Source: Myxococcus virescens (GTDB taxonomy: Bacteria; Myxococcota; Myxococcia; Myxococcales; Myxococcaceae). From it: DNA of 64,000 nucleotides. The DNA lies in the NCBI RefSeq assembly GCF_900101905.1, contig NZ_FNAJ01000007.1:248001-312000 (forward strand). Reading direction: 5' to 3'. The notes beneath the pieces are model-generated. The model was not told where the DNA came from, did not search any database, and was given only the letters and a program-made list of their open reading frames with translations. Position 1 is the first letter of the stretch. Every line of letters begins with the position of its first letter. The translations under genes were made by a program, and so were the position numbers. Shown piece after piece: positions 38,175 through 47,740 of the stretch.

Positions 38175-41100
38175 ATGGAGTTTCCCCACGTGAGAAGGTT
38201 GGTTGCCACGCTGTCCGGGCTTGCCCTGGTACTGTCCGGTACCAGTTCCGTCGCCCGGACGCTGCCGAACTATGATGCACTCCAGGACGCGAAGCCCGCG
38301 GGTCGTGCCACCGCGGGATTCAAGCCGGTCAACAGCAGCCTGAAGGGGGCGCGGGTCGCCCACAAGGACTCGCTGACCGGTTCCCCGACGTTCATTTGGA
38401 CGCACCCGACCGCGGAGCAGACGAAGAGCCGCGGCGAGTACGCGAAGATGTCTCCCGCCAAGGCAGCGCTGGCGCAGATTTCTGCCCACGCTCCTCTCTA
38501 CGGTCTCTCTTCGTTTGAGGCCGCGGGCGCGACGGTCACCAACGTCAGCACCAACACGCAGGGCGTGAAGGTCGTGACGCTGGCCCAAGAGTCCTCGGGA
38601 ATCGAGGTCTTCCGCCAGTCGCTGAAGGTGCTGCTGAACAAGCACAACCAGGTGGTTGCCATCTCCGGCAGCCTCTCCAAGCACGGTTCCGCGGAGATGC
38701 CCAAGGGCAAGGCGCGCTTCACCGTGCCCGCGACCGAGGCGATCGCCGTGGCCTACAAGGACCTCACGGGCGCCACGCTGGACCGCAACCTGCTCACCCG
38801 CGTGAGCGATGCAAAGAAGGGCGACAAGTACTCGCACTACACGCTGGCCAACTACGCGCGTCCGCTCGAGGAGGGGTTTGTCATCCCCGCCCGCGCGAAG
38901 CAGGTCTACTTCCCGCTGCCTGGCAAGCTGGTCCCCGCGTACTACGTGGAGATCAACACGGGCCGCGCGAACAGCGTGGACTCGGACTACTTCGCGTACG
39001 TCATCTCCGCCACCGACGGTCAGTTGCTGATGCGCAACAACCTGACGGCGCACGCGGAGTTCAGCTACCGCGTGTTCTCGGACACGACGCCGCCGTACAC
39101 CCCGCACGACGGTCCGATCGGCAGCGGTGGTACGCCGCACCCGACCGGCAACCCGGACGGCTACCAGTCGCCGTACGTTCCGGCGAACCTGATCACCCTC
39201 GAGAGCCTCCCGTTCAGCCGGAACGACCCCTGGCTGCCGGACGGCGCGACGGAGACCACGGGTAACAACGTCGACGCGTACGCGGACATCACCGAGCCGG
39301 ACTACTTCAACCCCGGCGACCTCCGTGCGTCCGTCACGGCTCCGGGCGTGTTCGACCGGACCATCGACTTCGGCATCCAGCCGAACGCCAACAACGAGCA
39401 GATCGCCGCGGCGACGACGAGCCTGTTCTTCCTGAACAACTGGCTCCACGACTGGTACTACGACGCCGGCTTCGATGAGGCCTCCGGCAACGCCCAGCAT
39501 GACAACTTCGGGCGTGGCGGCGTGGGCGGTGATCGTCTGCATGCGCAGGCGCAGGACCACAGCGGCACCGACAACGCCAACATGCGCACGCCGGCGGACG
39601 GTGCGTCGCCGCGCATGCAGATGTACCTGTTCGCCGGCCCGCGTAACTCGCGCCTGACGGCGAACGCTCCGGCGCAGGTCGCGGGTGACTACCAGGGTGG
39701 CGTCTCCTCCACCTTCGGTCCGCAGACCTTCGAGGTCACCGGCGACGTGGTGGCGGCGGTCGACGCGGCCAACACCGCGGGTCCGACCGACCGCGACGGC
39801 TGCTCCGCGCTGACCAACGCGGCCGAGGTCAATGGCAAGATTGCCATCATCGACCGAGGCAGCTGCGACTTCACCATCAAGGTGACCAACGCGCAGAACG
39901 CGGGCGCCATCGGCGTCATCATCCACGACAACGTCGCGGGTCCCACGATCGACCTGGGCGGCGACTCCACCACCATCACCATCCCCACGCTTCGCGTGAA
40001 CCTGGATGATGGCAACGTGCTGCGCAGCGGCCTGCCGGCGCTCAACGTCACCCTGTGGCGTGGCCCGACCGCGTGGATCGACGGCACCATCGACAACGCC
40101 ATCGTGGCGCACGAGTGGGGCCACTACATCAGCAACCGTCTCATCGGGAACGCGTCCGGTCTGGTGAACAACCAGGGCCGCTCGATGGGCGAGGGCTGGG
40201 GTGACTTCACCGCCCTGCTGATGATGGTTCGTGCCGAGGACATCAACGTCCCGTCCAACGCGAACTGGAACGGCGCCTACGCCGCCGCGGGCTACGCCAC
40301 GCGCGCGGACGCGGACTCCGAGTTCTTCGGTATCCGCCGTGGCACGTACTCGTCGGACCAGACCAAGAACGCGCTGTCGTTCCGTCACATCATGGACGGC
40401 GTGGCGCTGCCCACGGGCGTGCCGTTCAACGGCAACACGGGTCTGCCGAACTCGCAGGTCCACAACTCCGGCGAGATCTGGGCGACGATGCTGTGGGAGT
40501 GCTACACGTCGCTGCTCCGCGCGCATCCGTTCCAGGAGGCGCAGGACCGGATGAAGAGCTACCTGGTCAACGGGTACAAGCTCACGCCGTCCGCCCCCAC
40601 GTACCTGGAGGCGCGTGACGCCGTCATCGCGGCGGCCTACGCCAACGATCCGGCGGACGCCGAGCGGTTCTGGACGGCCTTCGCCAAGCGCGGCGCGGGC
40701 GTCGGTGCCGTGGCTCCGGACCGCTACTCCACGAACCACGCGGGTGTCGTGGAGAGCTTCGAGGTCGGCTCTGCCATCCAGATCGTGTCGGCCGAGTTCA
40801 TCGACGACGTCGAGGCTGGCTCGTGCGACCTCGACGGCATCCTGGACAACGGTGAGACGGGCCGCATCGAGGTCACCGTGCGCAACGCGGGCGCGCTGCC
40901 TGCGTCCGCCTCCAGCGTCAACCTGTCCTCCGCCTTCTCGGGTCTCGAGTTCGGCAACGGTGGTCAGGCGAGCTTCCCGGTCATCCCCGTGTTCGGTACG
41001 GCCACGGTCTCCATCCCGGTCTCGCTCACGGGCGCGACGGGCCAGCAGGACGTGACCATCGACATCGCGGCGCGTGATGCGGGCCAGGCGATCCCCGGCG

Positions 41101-43517
41101 ACATCACGGACAGCATCATCCTCACGACGCACTTCGACGAGCGTGCGAACTCCTCCAACATTGAGGACGTTCAGATCACCCCGTCCAAGCTGCCTTGGGA
41201 GACCGAGTACGACGAGGCCCTGACCCCGGCCGTGTTCAGCGTGGTCACGTTCGCGGACGGCAACCGCACGTTCTACGCGGAGAACACCGCTTCCTACGCC
41301 GACGTTCGCCTCATCTCGCCTGAGCTGCACGTCAGCGCGACCGAGCCCTTCGTGATCAACTTCCTGCACGCTTGGGACTTCGAGGATGACTACGACGGCG
41401 CCACGGTCGAAATCTCCGAGGACGGTGGCCAGACCTGGGTGGACATTGGCGATCCGATCCACAACTCGGTTCTTGAGACCTACCCGGGCAACCTGAACCC
41501 GCTGGCTGGCAAGCCCGCGCTGTCCAGCTACAACCCGGAGTTCCCGGGCATGCTCCCCGCGACCATCAACCTGGGCACGGCCTACGCCGGCAAGACGGTG
41601 CAGGTCCGCTTCCGCGTCGGTACGGACGAGAGCGGCGGCTACACGGGCTGGCTGCTGGACGACCTCGAGTTCAACGGCATCACGAACACCCCGTTCACCA
41701 CCATCGCGGCTGAGGATGGCGTCTGTGTGAACCCCTGGCCCATCGCCAACGCCGGTCCGGACCGGTCCATCGCGCCGGGTGAACTGGTGAGCCTCTACGG
41801 TTCGGCTGCCGATCCGGAAGGCCAGCCGGTGACCTTCACCTGGGCACAGACGTCTGGCCCCGCGGTCACCCTGGCGGGTGCCGACACCCTGACGCCGTCG
41901 TTCACGGCGCCGCAGGTCACCGAGGCCACCACACTGGTGTTCACGCTGACCGTCTCCGACGGCGTCAAGACGGCCACGGACTCCGTGACCGTGACGGTGG
42001 CGCTCCCCAACAATCCGCCCACCGTGAACGCGGGCCTCGACGGCACGGTCGAGGAGCGCGCTGAGTACACGCTGAGCGGCTCCGCCAGCGACGCGGACGG
42101 CGATGCCATCACGTACCTGTGGACCCAGGTCTCCGGTACGCCGGTGGCGGTGAAGGACTACACCACGCCGACGGCGACGTTCATCGCGCCCGAGGTCACG
42201 GTGGATGACACGCTGGTCTTCCGTCTGACGGTCAGCGACGGCATCGCCACGGCGAACGACACGGTCACCGTGACGGTCACCAACGCGAACCGCGCGCCCA
42301 TCGTCTCCGACACGTCCGTGGCCTTCGCCGCGGGTACTGTCACCGTGACGGCCTCCGCGGTCGACCCGGATGGTGATGCGCTCAGCTACAGCTGGGAGCA
42401 GACGGGTGGTTCGACGGTTGCCATCAATGGCGCCGACACGTCCGCCATCTCCTTCGCCACCCCGGTCCCGGGCTCGTACGAGTTCACCGTGACGGCGACG
42501 GACGGCTCGGCCTCTGCCTCCAAGGCGGTGCCGGTGACCATCATCGATGGTTCTCTGCCGGTGAACTCGGCGCCGACCGTGAACGCGGGTATCGATGCCA
42601 CGGCGAACGCCGGCGACACCGTGGCGCTCAGCGGCTCCGCGACCGACGCCGAGGGTGACACGCTGACGTACCACTGGGAGCAGATCGGTGGCACGCAGGT
42701 GACCCTGACGGGTGCCGACACCCTGACGCCGTCGTTCACCGCGCCGAGCACGGCCAACGGTGACACGCTCGGCTTCATCCTGACGGTCAGCGACGGCACC
42801 TCGACCACCAGCGACGTCGTGCGCGTCGTCGTGGCGGCGGACCCGGGTGCCAACCCGAGCAACACTGCTCCGGAAGCGGACGCGGGCGAGTCGGCCATCG
42901 TGGCGGAGGGCGCCACCGTGACGCTCAACGGCACGGCGACCGACGCTGACGGTGACACGCTCGTCATCGTCTGGACGCAGATCGGCGGCACGCCCGTGAC
43001 GCTGTCTGACGCGTCCTCGCTGACGCCGACGTTCACCGCCCCGGCCTCCTCCGAGCCGCTGACCTTCCTCCTGTTGGTCAACGACGGTACGGCGACTGTC
43101 GTCGACGTGACGTCCATCAGCGTGACCGAGGAGAACGTCGCGCCGGTGGCGACCGCTCGCGCGGTGCTCTCTGGCAACCAGACGTCGGCCACGCTCGACG
43201 GCTCGGCTTCCAGCGACGCGAACGGCGATGTGCTGACGTACCACTGGACGCAGGTCTCCGGCCCGAACGCGACCATCTCCGGCGCGGACCAGGCGGTTGC
43301 GGTCGTCAACCTGCCTGACCTCGACGACAAGACGGCGTCGTTCTCGTTCCGCCTGACGGTGAAGGACTCCGCGGGCGCCGAGAGCAGCACCACCGTGCAG
43401 TTCTCCGCCCGCAACGGCGGTGACAGCGGTGGCTGCTCCGCGACGGGCGCGGGCGCTCCGGTCGGCATGATCGGCCTGGCGCTGCTCGGCCTGCTGCGCC
43501 GCCGTCGTCTGAACTGA
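38175..43517 (+). CDS. Secreted M36 (fungalysin-type) metalloprotease with PA, Ig-like repeats and MYXO-CTERM tail
   Basis: A 1780-residue exported protease. A signal peptide (RRLVATLSGLALVLSGTSS) is followed by an FTP-type propeptide (about 30-290) and an M36 catalytic domain (NNWLHDWYYDAGFDEASGN). A protease-associated domain (about 510-620, IDRGSCDFTIKVTNAQNAGA) is inserted before the zinc site HEWGH (646-650). The third ligand is in GEGWGDF. A MAM/Ig-like region and six Ig/PKD-like repeats of about 90 residues (about 1185-1750) follow. The end is GGCSATGAG, a hydrophobic helix and RRRRLN, the MYXO-CTERM sorting layout that leads to surface anchoring or release. A GTG at 38190 is an alternative start. 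Likely roles are predation or digestion of extracellular protein. Confidence 0.92.
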   Translation: MEFPHVRRLVATLSGLALVLSGTSSVARTLPNYDALQDAKPAGRATAGFKPVNSSLKGARVAHKDSLTGSPTFIWTHPTAEQTKSRGEYAKMSPAKAALAQISAHAPLYGLSSFEAAGATVTNVSTNTQGVKVVTLAQESSGIEVFRQSLKVLLNKHNQVVAISGSLSKHGSAEMPKGKARFTVPATEAIAVAYKDLTGATLDRNLLTRVSDAKKGDKYSHYTLANYARPLEEGFVIPARAKQVYFPLPGKLVPAYYVEINTGRANSVDSDYFAYVISATDGQLLMRNNLTAHAEFSYRVFSDTTPPYTPHDGPIGSGGTPHPTGNPDGYQSPYVPANLITLESLPFSRNDPWLPDGATETTGNNVDAYADITEPDYFNPGDLRASVTAPGVFDRTIDFGIQPNANNEQIAAATTSLFFLNNWLHDWYYDAGFDEASGNAQHDNFGRGGVGGDRLHAQAQDHSGTDNANMRTPADGASPRMQMYLFAGPRNSRLTANAPAQVAGDYQGGVSSTFGPQTFEVTGDVVAAVDAANTAGPTDRDGCSALTNAAEVNGKIAIIDRGSCDFTIKVTNAQNAGAIGVIIHDNVAGPTIDLGGDSTTITIPTLRVNLDDGNVLRSGLPALNVTLWRGPTAWIDGTIDNAIVAHEWGHYISNRLIGNASGLVNNQGRSMGEGWGDFTALLMMVRAEDINVPSNANWNGAYAAAGYATRADADSEFFGIRRGTYSSDQTKNALSFRHIMDGVALPTGVPFNGNTGLPNSQVHNSGEIWATMLWECYTSLLRAHPFQEAQDRMKSYLVNGYKLTPSAPTYLEARDAVIAAAYANDPADAERFWTAFAKRGAGVGAVAPDRYSTNHAGVVESFEVGSAIQIVSAEFIDDVEAGSCDLDGILDNGETGRIEVTVRNAGALPASASSVNLSSAFSGLEFGNGGQASFPVIPVFGTATVSIPVSLTGATGQQDVTIDIAARDAGQAIPGDITDSIILTTHFDERANSSNIEDVQITPSKLPWETEYDEALTPAVFSVVTFADGNRTFYAENTASYADVRLISPELHVSATEPFVINFLHAWDFEDDYDGATVEISEDGGQTWVDIGDPIHNSVLETYPGNLNPLAGKPALSSYNPEFPGMLPATINLGTAYAGKTVQVRFRVGTDESGGYTGWLLDDLEFNGITNTPFTTIAAEDGVCVNPWPIANAGPDRSIAPGELVSLYGSAADPEGQPVTFTWAQTSGPAVTLAGADTLTPSFTAPQVTEATTLVFTLTVSDGVKTATDSVTVTVALPNNPPTVNAGLDGTVEERAEYTLSGSASDADGDAITYLWTQVSGTPVAVKDYTTPTATFIAPEVTVDDTLVFRLTVSDGIATANDTVTVTVTNANRAPIVSDTSVAFAAGTVTVTASAVDPDGDALSYSWEQTGGSTVAINGADTSAISFATPVPGSYEFTVTATDGSASASKAVPVTIIDGSLPVNSAPTVNAGIDATANAGDTVALSGSATDAEGDTLTYHWEQIGGTQVTLTGADTLTPSFTAPSTANGDTLGFILTVSDGTSTTSDVVRVVVAADPGANPSNTAPEADAGESAIVAEGATVTLNGTATDADGDTLVIVWTQIGGTPVTLSDASSLTPTFTAPASSEPLTFLLLVNDGTATVVDVTSISVTEENVAPVATARAVLSGNQTSATLDGSASSDANGDVLTYHWTQVSGPNATISGADQAVAVVNLPDLDDKTASFSFRLTVKDSAGAESSTTVQFSARNGGDSGGCSATGAGAPVGMIGLALLGLLRRRRLN
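41876..41905 (+). repeat. 30-base exact repeat in the Ig-like region, copy 1
   Basis: This 30-base stretch encodes the GADTLTPSFT part of the first Ig-like repeat. It recurs without change at 42710-42739 in the fourth repeat, pointing to recent duplication or gene conversion between modules. Confidence 0.7.
42710..42739 (+). repeat. 30-base exact repeat in the Ig-like region, copy 2
   Basis: Exact second copy of 41876-41905, in the fourth Ig-like repeat of the protease. Confidence 0.7.
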
Positions 43518-43625
43518 GACGCGCGGGTCCTCCTCCTGCCTCCGGGTGGGAGGAGGCCTCCGCGGGGCCCGGATGAAGTGAGTGTCCGGGCGTCGCGGAA
43601 CGCCGACTGAAGATGAACTTCCTGG

Positions 43626-43666
43626 CGGCCGGCTCCTGGATTCAAGGAGCCGGCCGTCGACTTTTC
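43626..43666. terminator. Terminator between the protease and patatin genes
   Basis: CGGCCGGCTCCT and AGGAGCCGGCCG form a perfect 12-bp stem with a 7-base loop, followed on the plus strand by TCGACTTTT. A second hairpin (CCTCCTCC with GGAGGAGG, 43529-43556) lies closer to the protease stop. The genes converge, so both may be used. Confidence 0.7.
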
Positions 43667-43686
43667 CGGGCCGACGGCCGCAGACC

Positions 43687-44745
43687 TCAGAGGGGCCGCA
43701 CGTGCTCCGCGAGGCGTCCGGTGACCATCAGCTCGTGCAACTCGTCGCCCATGCGCTCGCTCTCGGAGACCACCTGGTTCCAGGCGCGCATGCGCTCGGC
43801 GTCCTTCATCCGTTCGAAGTCGACCCGGTCCGGGATCCGGCCGCCAGGAAGGCGGGCCACCAGCTCCGGAGACGGAGCGATGAGCAGCGCCCTGCGGAAG
43901 TTCCGGGGCCGTGCCCGCCGCCACCGCAGCGACTTGTCGAACCAGCCCGGCACCACGTACGGGTAGAAGTGCGGGTACAGCACCAGGCCCGTGCCCGGGC
44001 CGAAGTCCAGGTCCAGGTGGTAATCGACCACGCCGCCGTCGCGAAACACGCCCGCGGGCGCGCCGGGAATACGCACGCCGCTGAAGAGCAGGGGGATGGA
44101 GCCTGACGCCAGCAGCGCCAGCCGCAGATTCTCCCGTGTCAGTGGCAGGTGGGTGGAGGGCAGGTCCTTGAGCCCGGCGAAGGGGCTGGTGTCCCCGGCC
44201 GTGTGGAAGATGACGCGCTCCATGTGGAGCCCCAGCGTCCGTCGGCTGACCAGGTTGCCCAGGGCGCAGAGCACGAGTCCGAAGAGCTGCGCCTGTGGGC
44301 CTTCCATTCCCACCGCCCCCCGGCACAGCGCGGTGACGACATGCAGCCGTGCCCAGGGGTGGCCCAGAATCTCCGCTTCACCGTCCTCGCCCAGCAGCGC
44401 ATCCAGGATGCGCTCGCAGGTCTCGCTCACCTGGGTGGGCGTGGGCTTGGGCGGATAGCGTTGGTCGATGTACGCCGCCTCGAAGCGGCGCAAGGCCAGC
44501 ACCGGGTCCTTCTGGGCCACGCAGGCGAGCCGCCAGCTTCCAATGGAACTGCCGATGAGGTGGAGGGGGCGCGAGCGGTTCTGGAAGAGGCCGGCGAACA
44601 GCGCCCGGTCCAGTCCCGCCAGCACCAGCCACTTCGGACCGCCGGAGGCACCGGGGACGACGTCCACGTCGTCGCCGCGCAAGCCTCGTTCGCGAATGAG
44701 CCGGAGCGCGTCCGGCCCGGCCAGGAGCGTGAGGTGGGAGGCCAT
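43687..44745 (-). CDS. Patatin-like phospholipase
   Basis: A 352-residue protein with the patatin Ser-Asp dyad. The nucleophile elbow is in LIGSSIGSWRLA (G-x-S-x-G), the catalytic Asp in FRDGGVVDYHLD, and the Gly-rich oxyanion loop in VPGASGGPKW. Patatins hydrolyse acyl chains of phospholipids or other lipids. No signal peptide is visible, so it is probably cytoplasmic or membrane-associated. It is a single gene, divergent from the amidase 78 bases away. Confidence 0.85.
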   Translation of the reverse strand: MASHLTLLAGPDALRLIRERGLRGDDVDVVPGASGGPKWLVLAGLDRALFAGLFQNRSRPLHLIGSSIGSWRLACVAQKDPVLALRRFEAAYIDQRYPPKPTPTQVSETCERILDALLGEDGEAEILGHPWARLHVVTALCRGAVGMEGPQAQLFGLVLCALGNLVSRRTLGLHMERVIFHTAGDTSPFAGLKDLPSTHLPLTRENLRLALLASGSIPLLFSGVRIPGAPAGVFRDGGVVDYHLDLDFGPGTGLVLYPHFYPYVVPGWFDKSLRWRRARPRNFRRALLIAPSPELVARLPGGRIPDRVDFERMKDAERMRAWNQVVSESERMGDELHELMVTGRLAEHVRPL

Positions 44746-44823
44746 ATCGGCTCGCCAACCTAACGAAGCCCCACCGGGGTTGCGACTCTTCGCGTGCCGC
44801 CGGGGTGCTGTAGCCTCCCCACC

Positions 44824-46503
44824 ATGAAGAAAACCGCAGCCTCTCCCGGCTCCCCGGTGGACCTCAGCCGCCGCACGCTCCTGCGTGGAACGGCCGCTGC
44901 AACGGCGCTCGCTTCATTGGATGTCCCCGCCCATGTGGCCCCGACGCCGGAGCGGCCCTTCGAGCTGGCCGAGGCCACCGTGGTGGAACTCCAGGCCGCG
45001 ATGACGACAGGCGAGCTCACCGCGCAAGGCCTCGCCGAGCGCTACCTCGCGCGCATTGCTGACTGGGACTCGCGCGGGCGCCTGCCGCTGCGCTCCGTCA
45101 TCGAGCTGAACCCGGACGCGCTCGCCACGGCCGCCGCGCTCGACCAGGAGCGCCGCGAGAAGGGCCCCCGGGGCCCGCTGCACGGCATCCCGGTGCTCCT
45201 CAAGGACAACATCGCCACCGCGGACCAGATGCAGACGACGGCGGGCTCCCTGGCGTTGGTGGGCGCGCGGCCGCCTCGGGACGCGTTCATCGTGGAGCGC
45301 CTGCGAGCCGCGGGCGCGGTCATCCTGGGCAAGACGAACCTGAGCGAGTGGGCCAACTTTCGCTCCACGCGCTCGGCCAGTGGCTGGAGCGCGCGGGGTG
45401 GCCAGACGCGCAACCCGTATGCGCTGGACAGGACGCCTTCGGGTTCCAGTTCGGGGGCGGGCGCGGCCACGGCGGCCAACTTCTGCGCCGTGGCCGTGGG
45501 CACGGAGACGGATGGCTCCATCGTGTCGCCCGCGGCGGCCAGCGCGTTGGTGGGGCTCAAGCCGACGGTGGGACTGGTGAGCCGCTCCGGCATCATTCCC
45601 ATCTCCCACAGCCAGGACACGGCCGGCCCCATGGCGCGCACCGTAGCGGATGCCGCGGCGCTGTTGAGCGTGCTCGCGGGCGTGGACCCTTCGGACGCGG
45701 CGACGGCGGCGAGCCGGGGCAAGGCCCAGGCGGACTACACCCGGTTCCTCGACGTGGGCGGGCTGAAGGGCGCTCGCATCGGCGTGCCCCGGGAGCGCTT
45801 CTTCGGCTACCACCCGGCCACCGACGCGCTCGTGGAGGAGGCCTTGGCCTTGATGAAGTCCCGCGGCGCCATCCTCGTGGACCCGGCGCCGATTCCCGCG
45901 GTGGCGCAGGTGGACGCCCCCGAGCTGGAGGTCCTCCTCTACGAGTTCAAGGCGGGGCTGGAGGCCTACCTTGCGACGTTGGCGCAGGGGACGGCCCCGC
46001 GCACGCTCGCGGAGCTCATCCGCTACAACGAAGCGCACGCCCCGTCGGAGCTGCCGTACTTCGGCCAGGAGCTCTTCCTCATGGCTCAGGCCAAGGGGCC
46101 CCTGACGGACAAGGCCTATCTCAAGGCCCTCCAGGCCTGCCGCCGCCTGTCGCGCGCGCAGGGGCTGGACGCGGTGATGAAGAAGCACAAGCTGGATGCG
46201 CTGGTCGCGCCGACGCAGGCGCCCGCGGGGCTCATCGACCCCATCAACGGTGACCACTGGCTGGGCAGCAGCTCCACGCCCGCGGCTGTATCAGGCTACG
46301 CCTCCATCACCGTGCCCGCGGGGTTCGTGTACGGCTTGCCCGTGGGGCTGTCCTTCATCGGCGGGGCCTGGAGCGAGCCCGTCCTCTTGAAGCTGGCGCA
46401 TGCCTATGAACAGGCGTCGAAGCACCGCCGCCCACCCACCTTCGCGGAGACGGCGGACCTGCGGGTGCACGCTGGCGCGGGAGGCCCACTCGCGAAGCCC
46501 TGA
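44824..46503 (+). CDS. Amidase-signature hydrolase, exported
   Basis: A 559-residue member of the amidase signature family, which hydrolyses C-N bonds through a Ser-Ser-Lys triad. The Lys is in GIPVLLKDNIAT, and the Gly/Ser motif is GSSSGAGAATAANF. The nucleophile Ser is in ETDGSIVSPAAAS. The N terminus SRRTLLRGTAAATALASL has a twin-Arg motif, which suggests Tat export. ATG at 44824 is taken; the frame extends to 44794 without a ribosome-binding site. Substrate unknown; GatA is unlikely because no gatB/gatC is adjacent and the protein is exported. Confidence 0.88.
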   Translation: MKKTAASPGSPVDLSRRTLLRGTAAATALASLDVPAHVAPTPERPFELAEATVVELQAAMTTGELTAQGLAERYLARIADWDSRGRLPLRSVIELNPDALATAAALDQERREKGPRGPLHGIPVLLKDNIATADQMQTTAGSLALVGARPPRDAFIVERLRAAGAVILGKTNLSEWANFRSTRSASGWSARGGQTRNPYALDRTPSGSSSGAGAATAANFCAVAVGTETDGSIVSPAAASALVGLKPTVGLVSRSGIIPISHSQDTAGPMARTVADAAALLSVLAGVDPSDAATAASRGKAQADYTRFLDVGGLKGARIGVPRERFFGYHPATDALVEEALALMKSRGAILVDPAPIPAVAQVDAPELEVLLYEFKAGLEAYLATLAQGTAPRTLAELIRYNEAHAPSELPYFGQELFLMAQAKGPLTDKAYLKALQACRRLSRAQGLDAVMKKHKLDALVAPTQAPAGLIDPINGDHWLGSSSTPAAVSGYASITVPAGFVYGLPVGLSFIGGAWSEPVLLKLAHAYEQASKHRRPPTFAETADLRVHAGAGGPLAKP

Positions 46504-46504
46504 C

Positions 46505-46882
46505 TCAGGGCTCCGGCGACGTGGCCCAGGGCGTGGTGGCCTGGAGCACGGCTTCTTGGAGTGCCTCCGTGCGCAGGTGTGCGATGTGCTGGTACTCCGG
46601 GTCCGCCACCATCTGGAGGAAGGCGGCGCGGCTGGGATAGCGGACCAGGAGCACCGCGTCCCACGTTTGTCCGGGATCGGCCACCAGCGCCGTGGAGCCG
46701 TCTCCGGCGTAGAGGGGCTGGGCGCCCACCTTCTGGATGAAGGGCATCACCGCGCTCGCATAGGCTTCATAGGACGTGCGGCCGCCTTCCTTGAAGCGCA
46801 CCAGGTTCAGGATGACCACGGGGCCTCCCGGATCCTCCCGCATGAAGCGTTCAACGTCGGTGTGCTGAGGATCGACGGCCAT
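46505..46882 (-). CDS. DUF1330 protein
   Basis: A 125-residue protein of the DUF1330 family, a ferredoxin-like dimeric barrel fold. VVILNLVRFKEGGRTSYEAYA and WDAVLLVRYPSRAAFLQMV, followed by DPEYQHIAHLRTEAL, are characteristic. No biochemical role is settled for the family. Its stop lies one base from the convergent amidase stop. It is downstream of the 2OG-Fe(II) oxygenase gene by 26 bases, so the two are probably co-transcribed. Confidence 0.8.
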   Translation of the reverse strand: MAVDPQHTDVERFMREDPGGPVVILNLVRFKEGGRTSYEAYASAVMPFIQKVGAQPLYAGDGSTALVADPGQTWDAVLLVRYPSRAAFLQMVADPEYQHIAHLRTEALQEAVLQATTPWATSPEP

Positions 46883-46908
46883 GGTGCCTCCTCGGTTCGG
46901 GATGAAAG

Positions 46909-47634
46909 CTATTCCAACGTGCCCACGGAGCCGCCACCGGGCTGCTCGCGCTGGTGGTCGAGATACGCGGCGAAGCCTGCCTTGGATTGGATGCGGAAGG
47001 CGGGGATTCGGGCGAGCGCCTCGGGCGGGAAGGCGTATTGCTCACACACGAGGCTGGCGCGGGTCGCGCCTTCCTGGCTGCCAGTGAAGGGCCGCACCTC
47101 GTGTTGGAGGTCGCCGCGGAAGTGCACCAGCAGGCCCTCGCGTGGGCGGATTTCACCCACGGGGGTGTCATTCTGGAGAAGGCGCAGCTCGCCACCCCGG
47201 ACGCGCTCGGGGACCTGGAGATACAGCACGCTCACGTGCCGGGGCGTCGCATCGGGGACGCCGCTGGGCTCCTGCAGTGTCGCGTCGATGTGTCGCCCCA
47301 CGCCGCGCCCCGCATCGAGCAACAAGAGGTTGAGATAGAATGCATTGGGGGCGGGCCGCTCCCGCCGCGAACCCCAGAGCCGCTCATGCCAAGGCAACAA
47401 CCCTGTCGCATGGATCGGGTCCAGCACGTGGGCCAGGTAGGGCACCAGAAAGGGGAAGCGGGCCTCCAACGTGGCGCGGCCCTCGTGCGTGAAGATGAAG
47501 GCAAACCCCCGGCTGGCCTGGAACGTCCCCATCAACGGACTGCGTGCCACGAAGCGCGAGCCGAGCAGGGCGGTCCGCAGTTCGTGAAGCGCGCTGCGGG
47601 GCATGGCCTCTCGGCGGGTGATGTAAGCGCGCAC
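46909..47634 (-). CDS. 2-Oxoglutarate/Fe(II)-dependent oxygenase
   Basis: A 241-residue oxygenase of the prolyl-4-hydroxylase type. The HxD iron ligands are in VGRHIDATLQ, the distal His in GDLQHEVRPF, and the 2-oxoglutarate-binding Arg in TRASLVCEQY ten residues later. Substrate is unknown. It starts with GTG at 47634; an ATG at 47604 with a close GAGAGG is an alternative. It is divergent from the O-methyltransferase gene across 106 bases. Confidence 0.82.
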   Translation of the reverse strand: MRAYITRREAMPRSALHELRTALLGSRFVARSPLMGTFQASRGFAFIFTHEGRATLEARFPFLVPYLAHVLDPIHATGLLPWHERLWGSRRERPAPNAFYLNLLLLDAGRGVGRHIDATLQEPSGVPDATPRHVSVLYLQVPERVRGGELRLLQNDTPVGEIRPREGLLVHFRGDLQHEVRPFTGSQEGATRASLVCEQYAFPPEALARIPAFRIQSKAGFAAYLDHQREQPGGGSVGTLE

Positions 47635-47681
47635 GGGGAGACTCGGACTTCCGGGTGAATAAGAGAACCGTAGCAGTTTTA

Positions 47682-47700
47682 CAGCCTACCTTATAGGTTG
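47682..47700. promoter_or_regulatory. Inverted repeat upstream of the O-methyltransferase
   Basis: CAGCCTA-CCTTA-TAGGTTG, seven-base arms with one mismatch, inside the AT-richest part of the divergent gap and 40 bases before the methyltransferase ATG. The core CCTACCTTATAGG resembles TetR-family operators. Confidence 0.35.
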
Positions 47701-47740
47701 CAGCCTAGCCGATGCTACTCAACTCCTTGGAGACGGACAC

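Noticed and set aside
38028-43244. Open frame of 1738 codons antisense to the M36 protease
   Set aside because: It mirrors a high-GC gene whose sense strand has a signal peptide, zinc motif and domain repeats. The antisense protein is Arg/His/Val-rich without domains, a usual artefact of strong G/C third positions.
41730-43440. Possible CRISPR-like repeat array
   Set aside because: The periodicity is about 270-285 bases and protein-coding (Ig-like modules); there are no short identical repeats with unique spacers.
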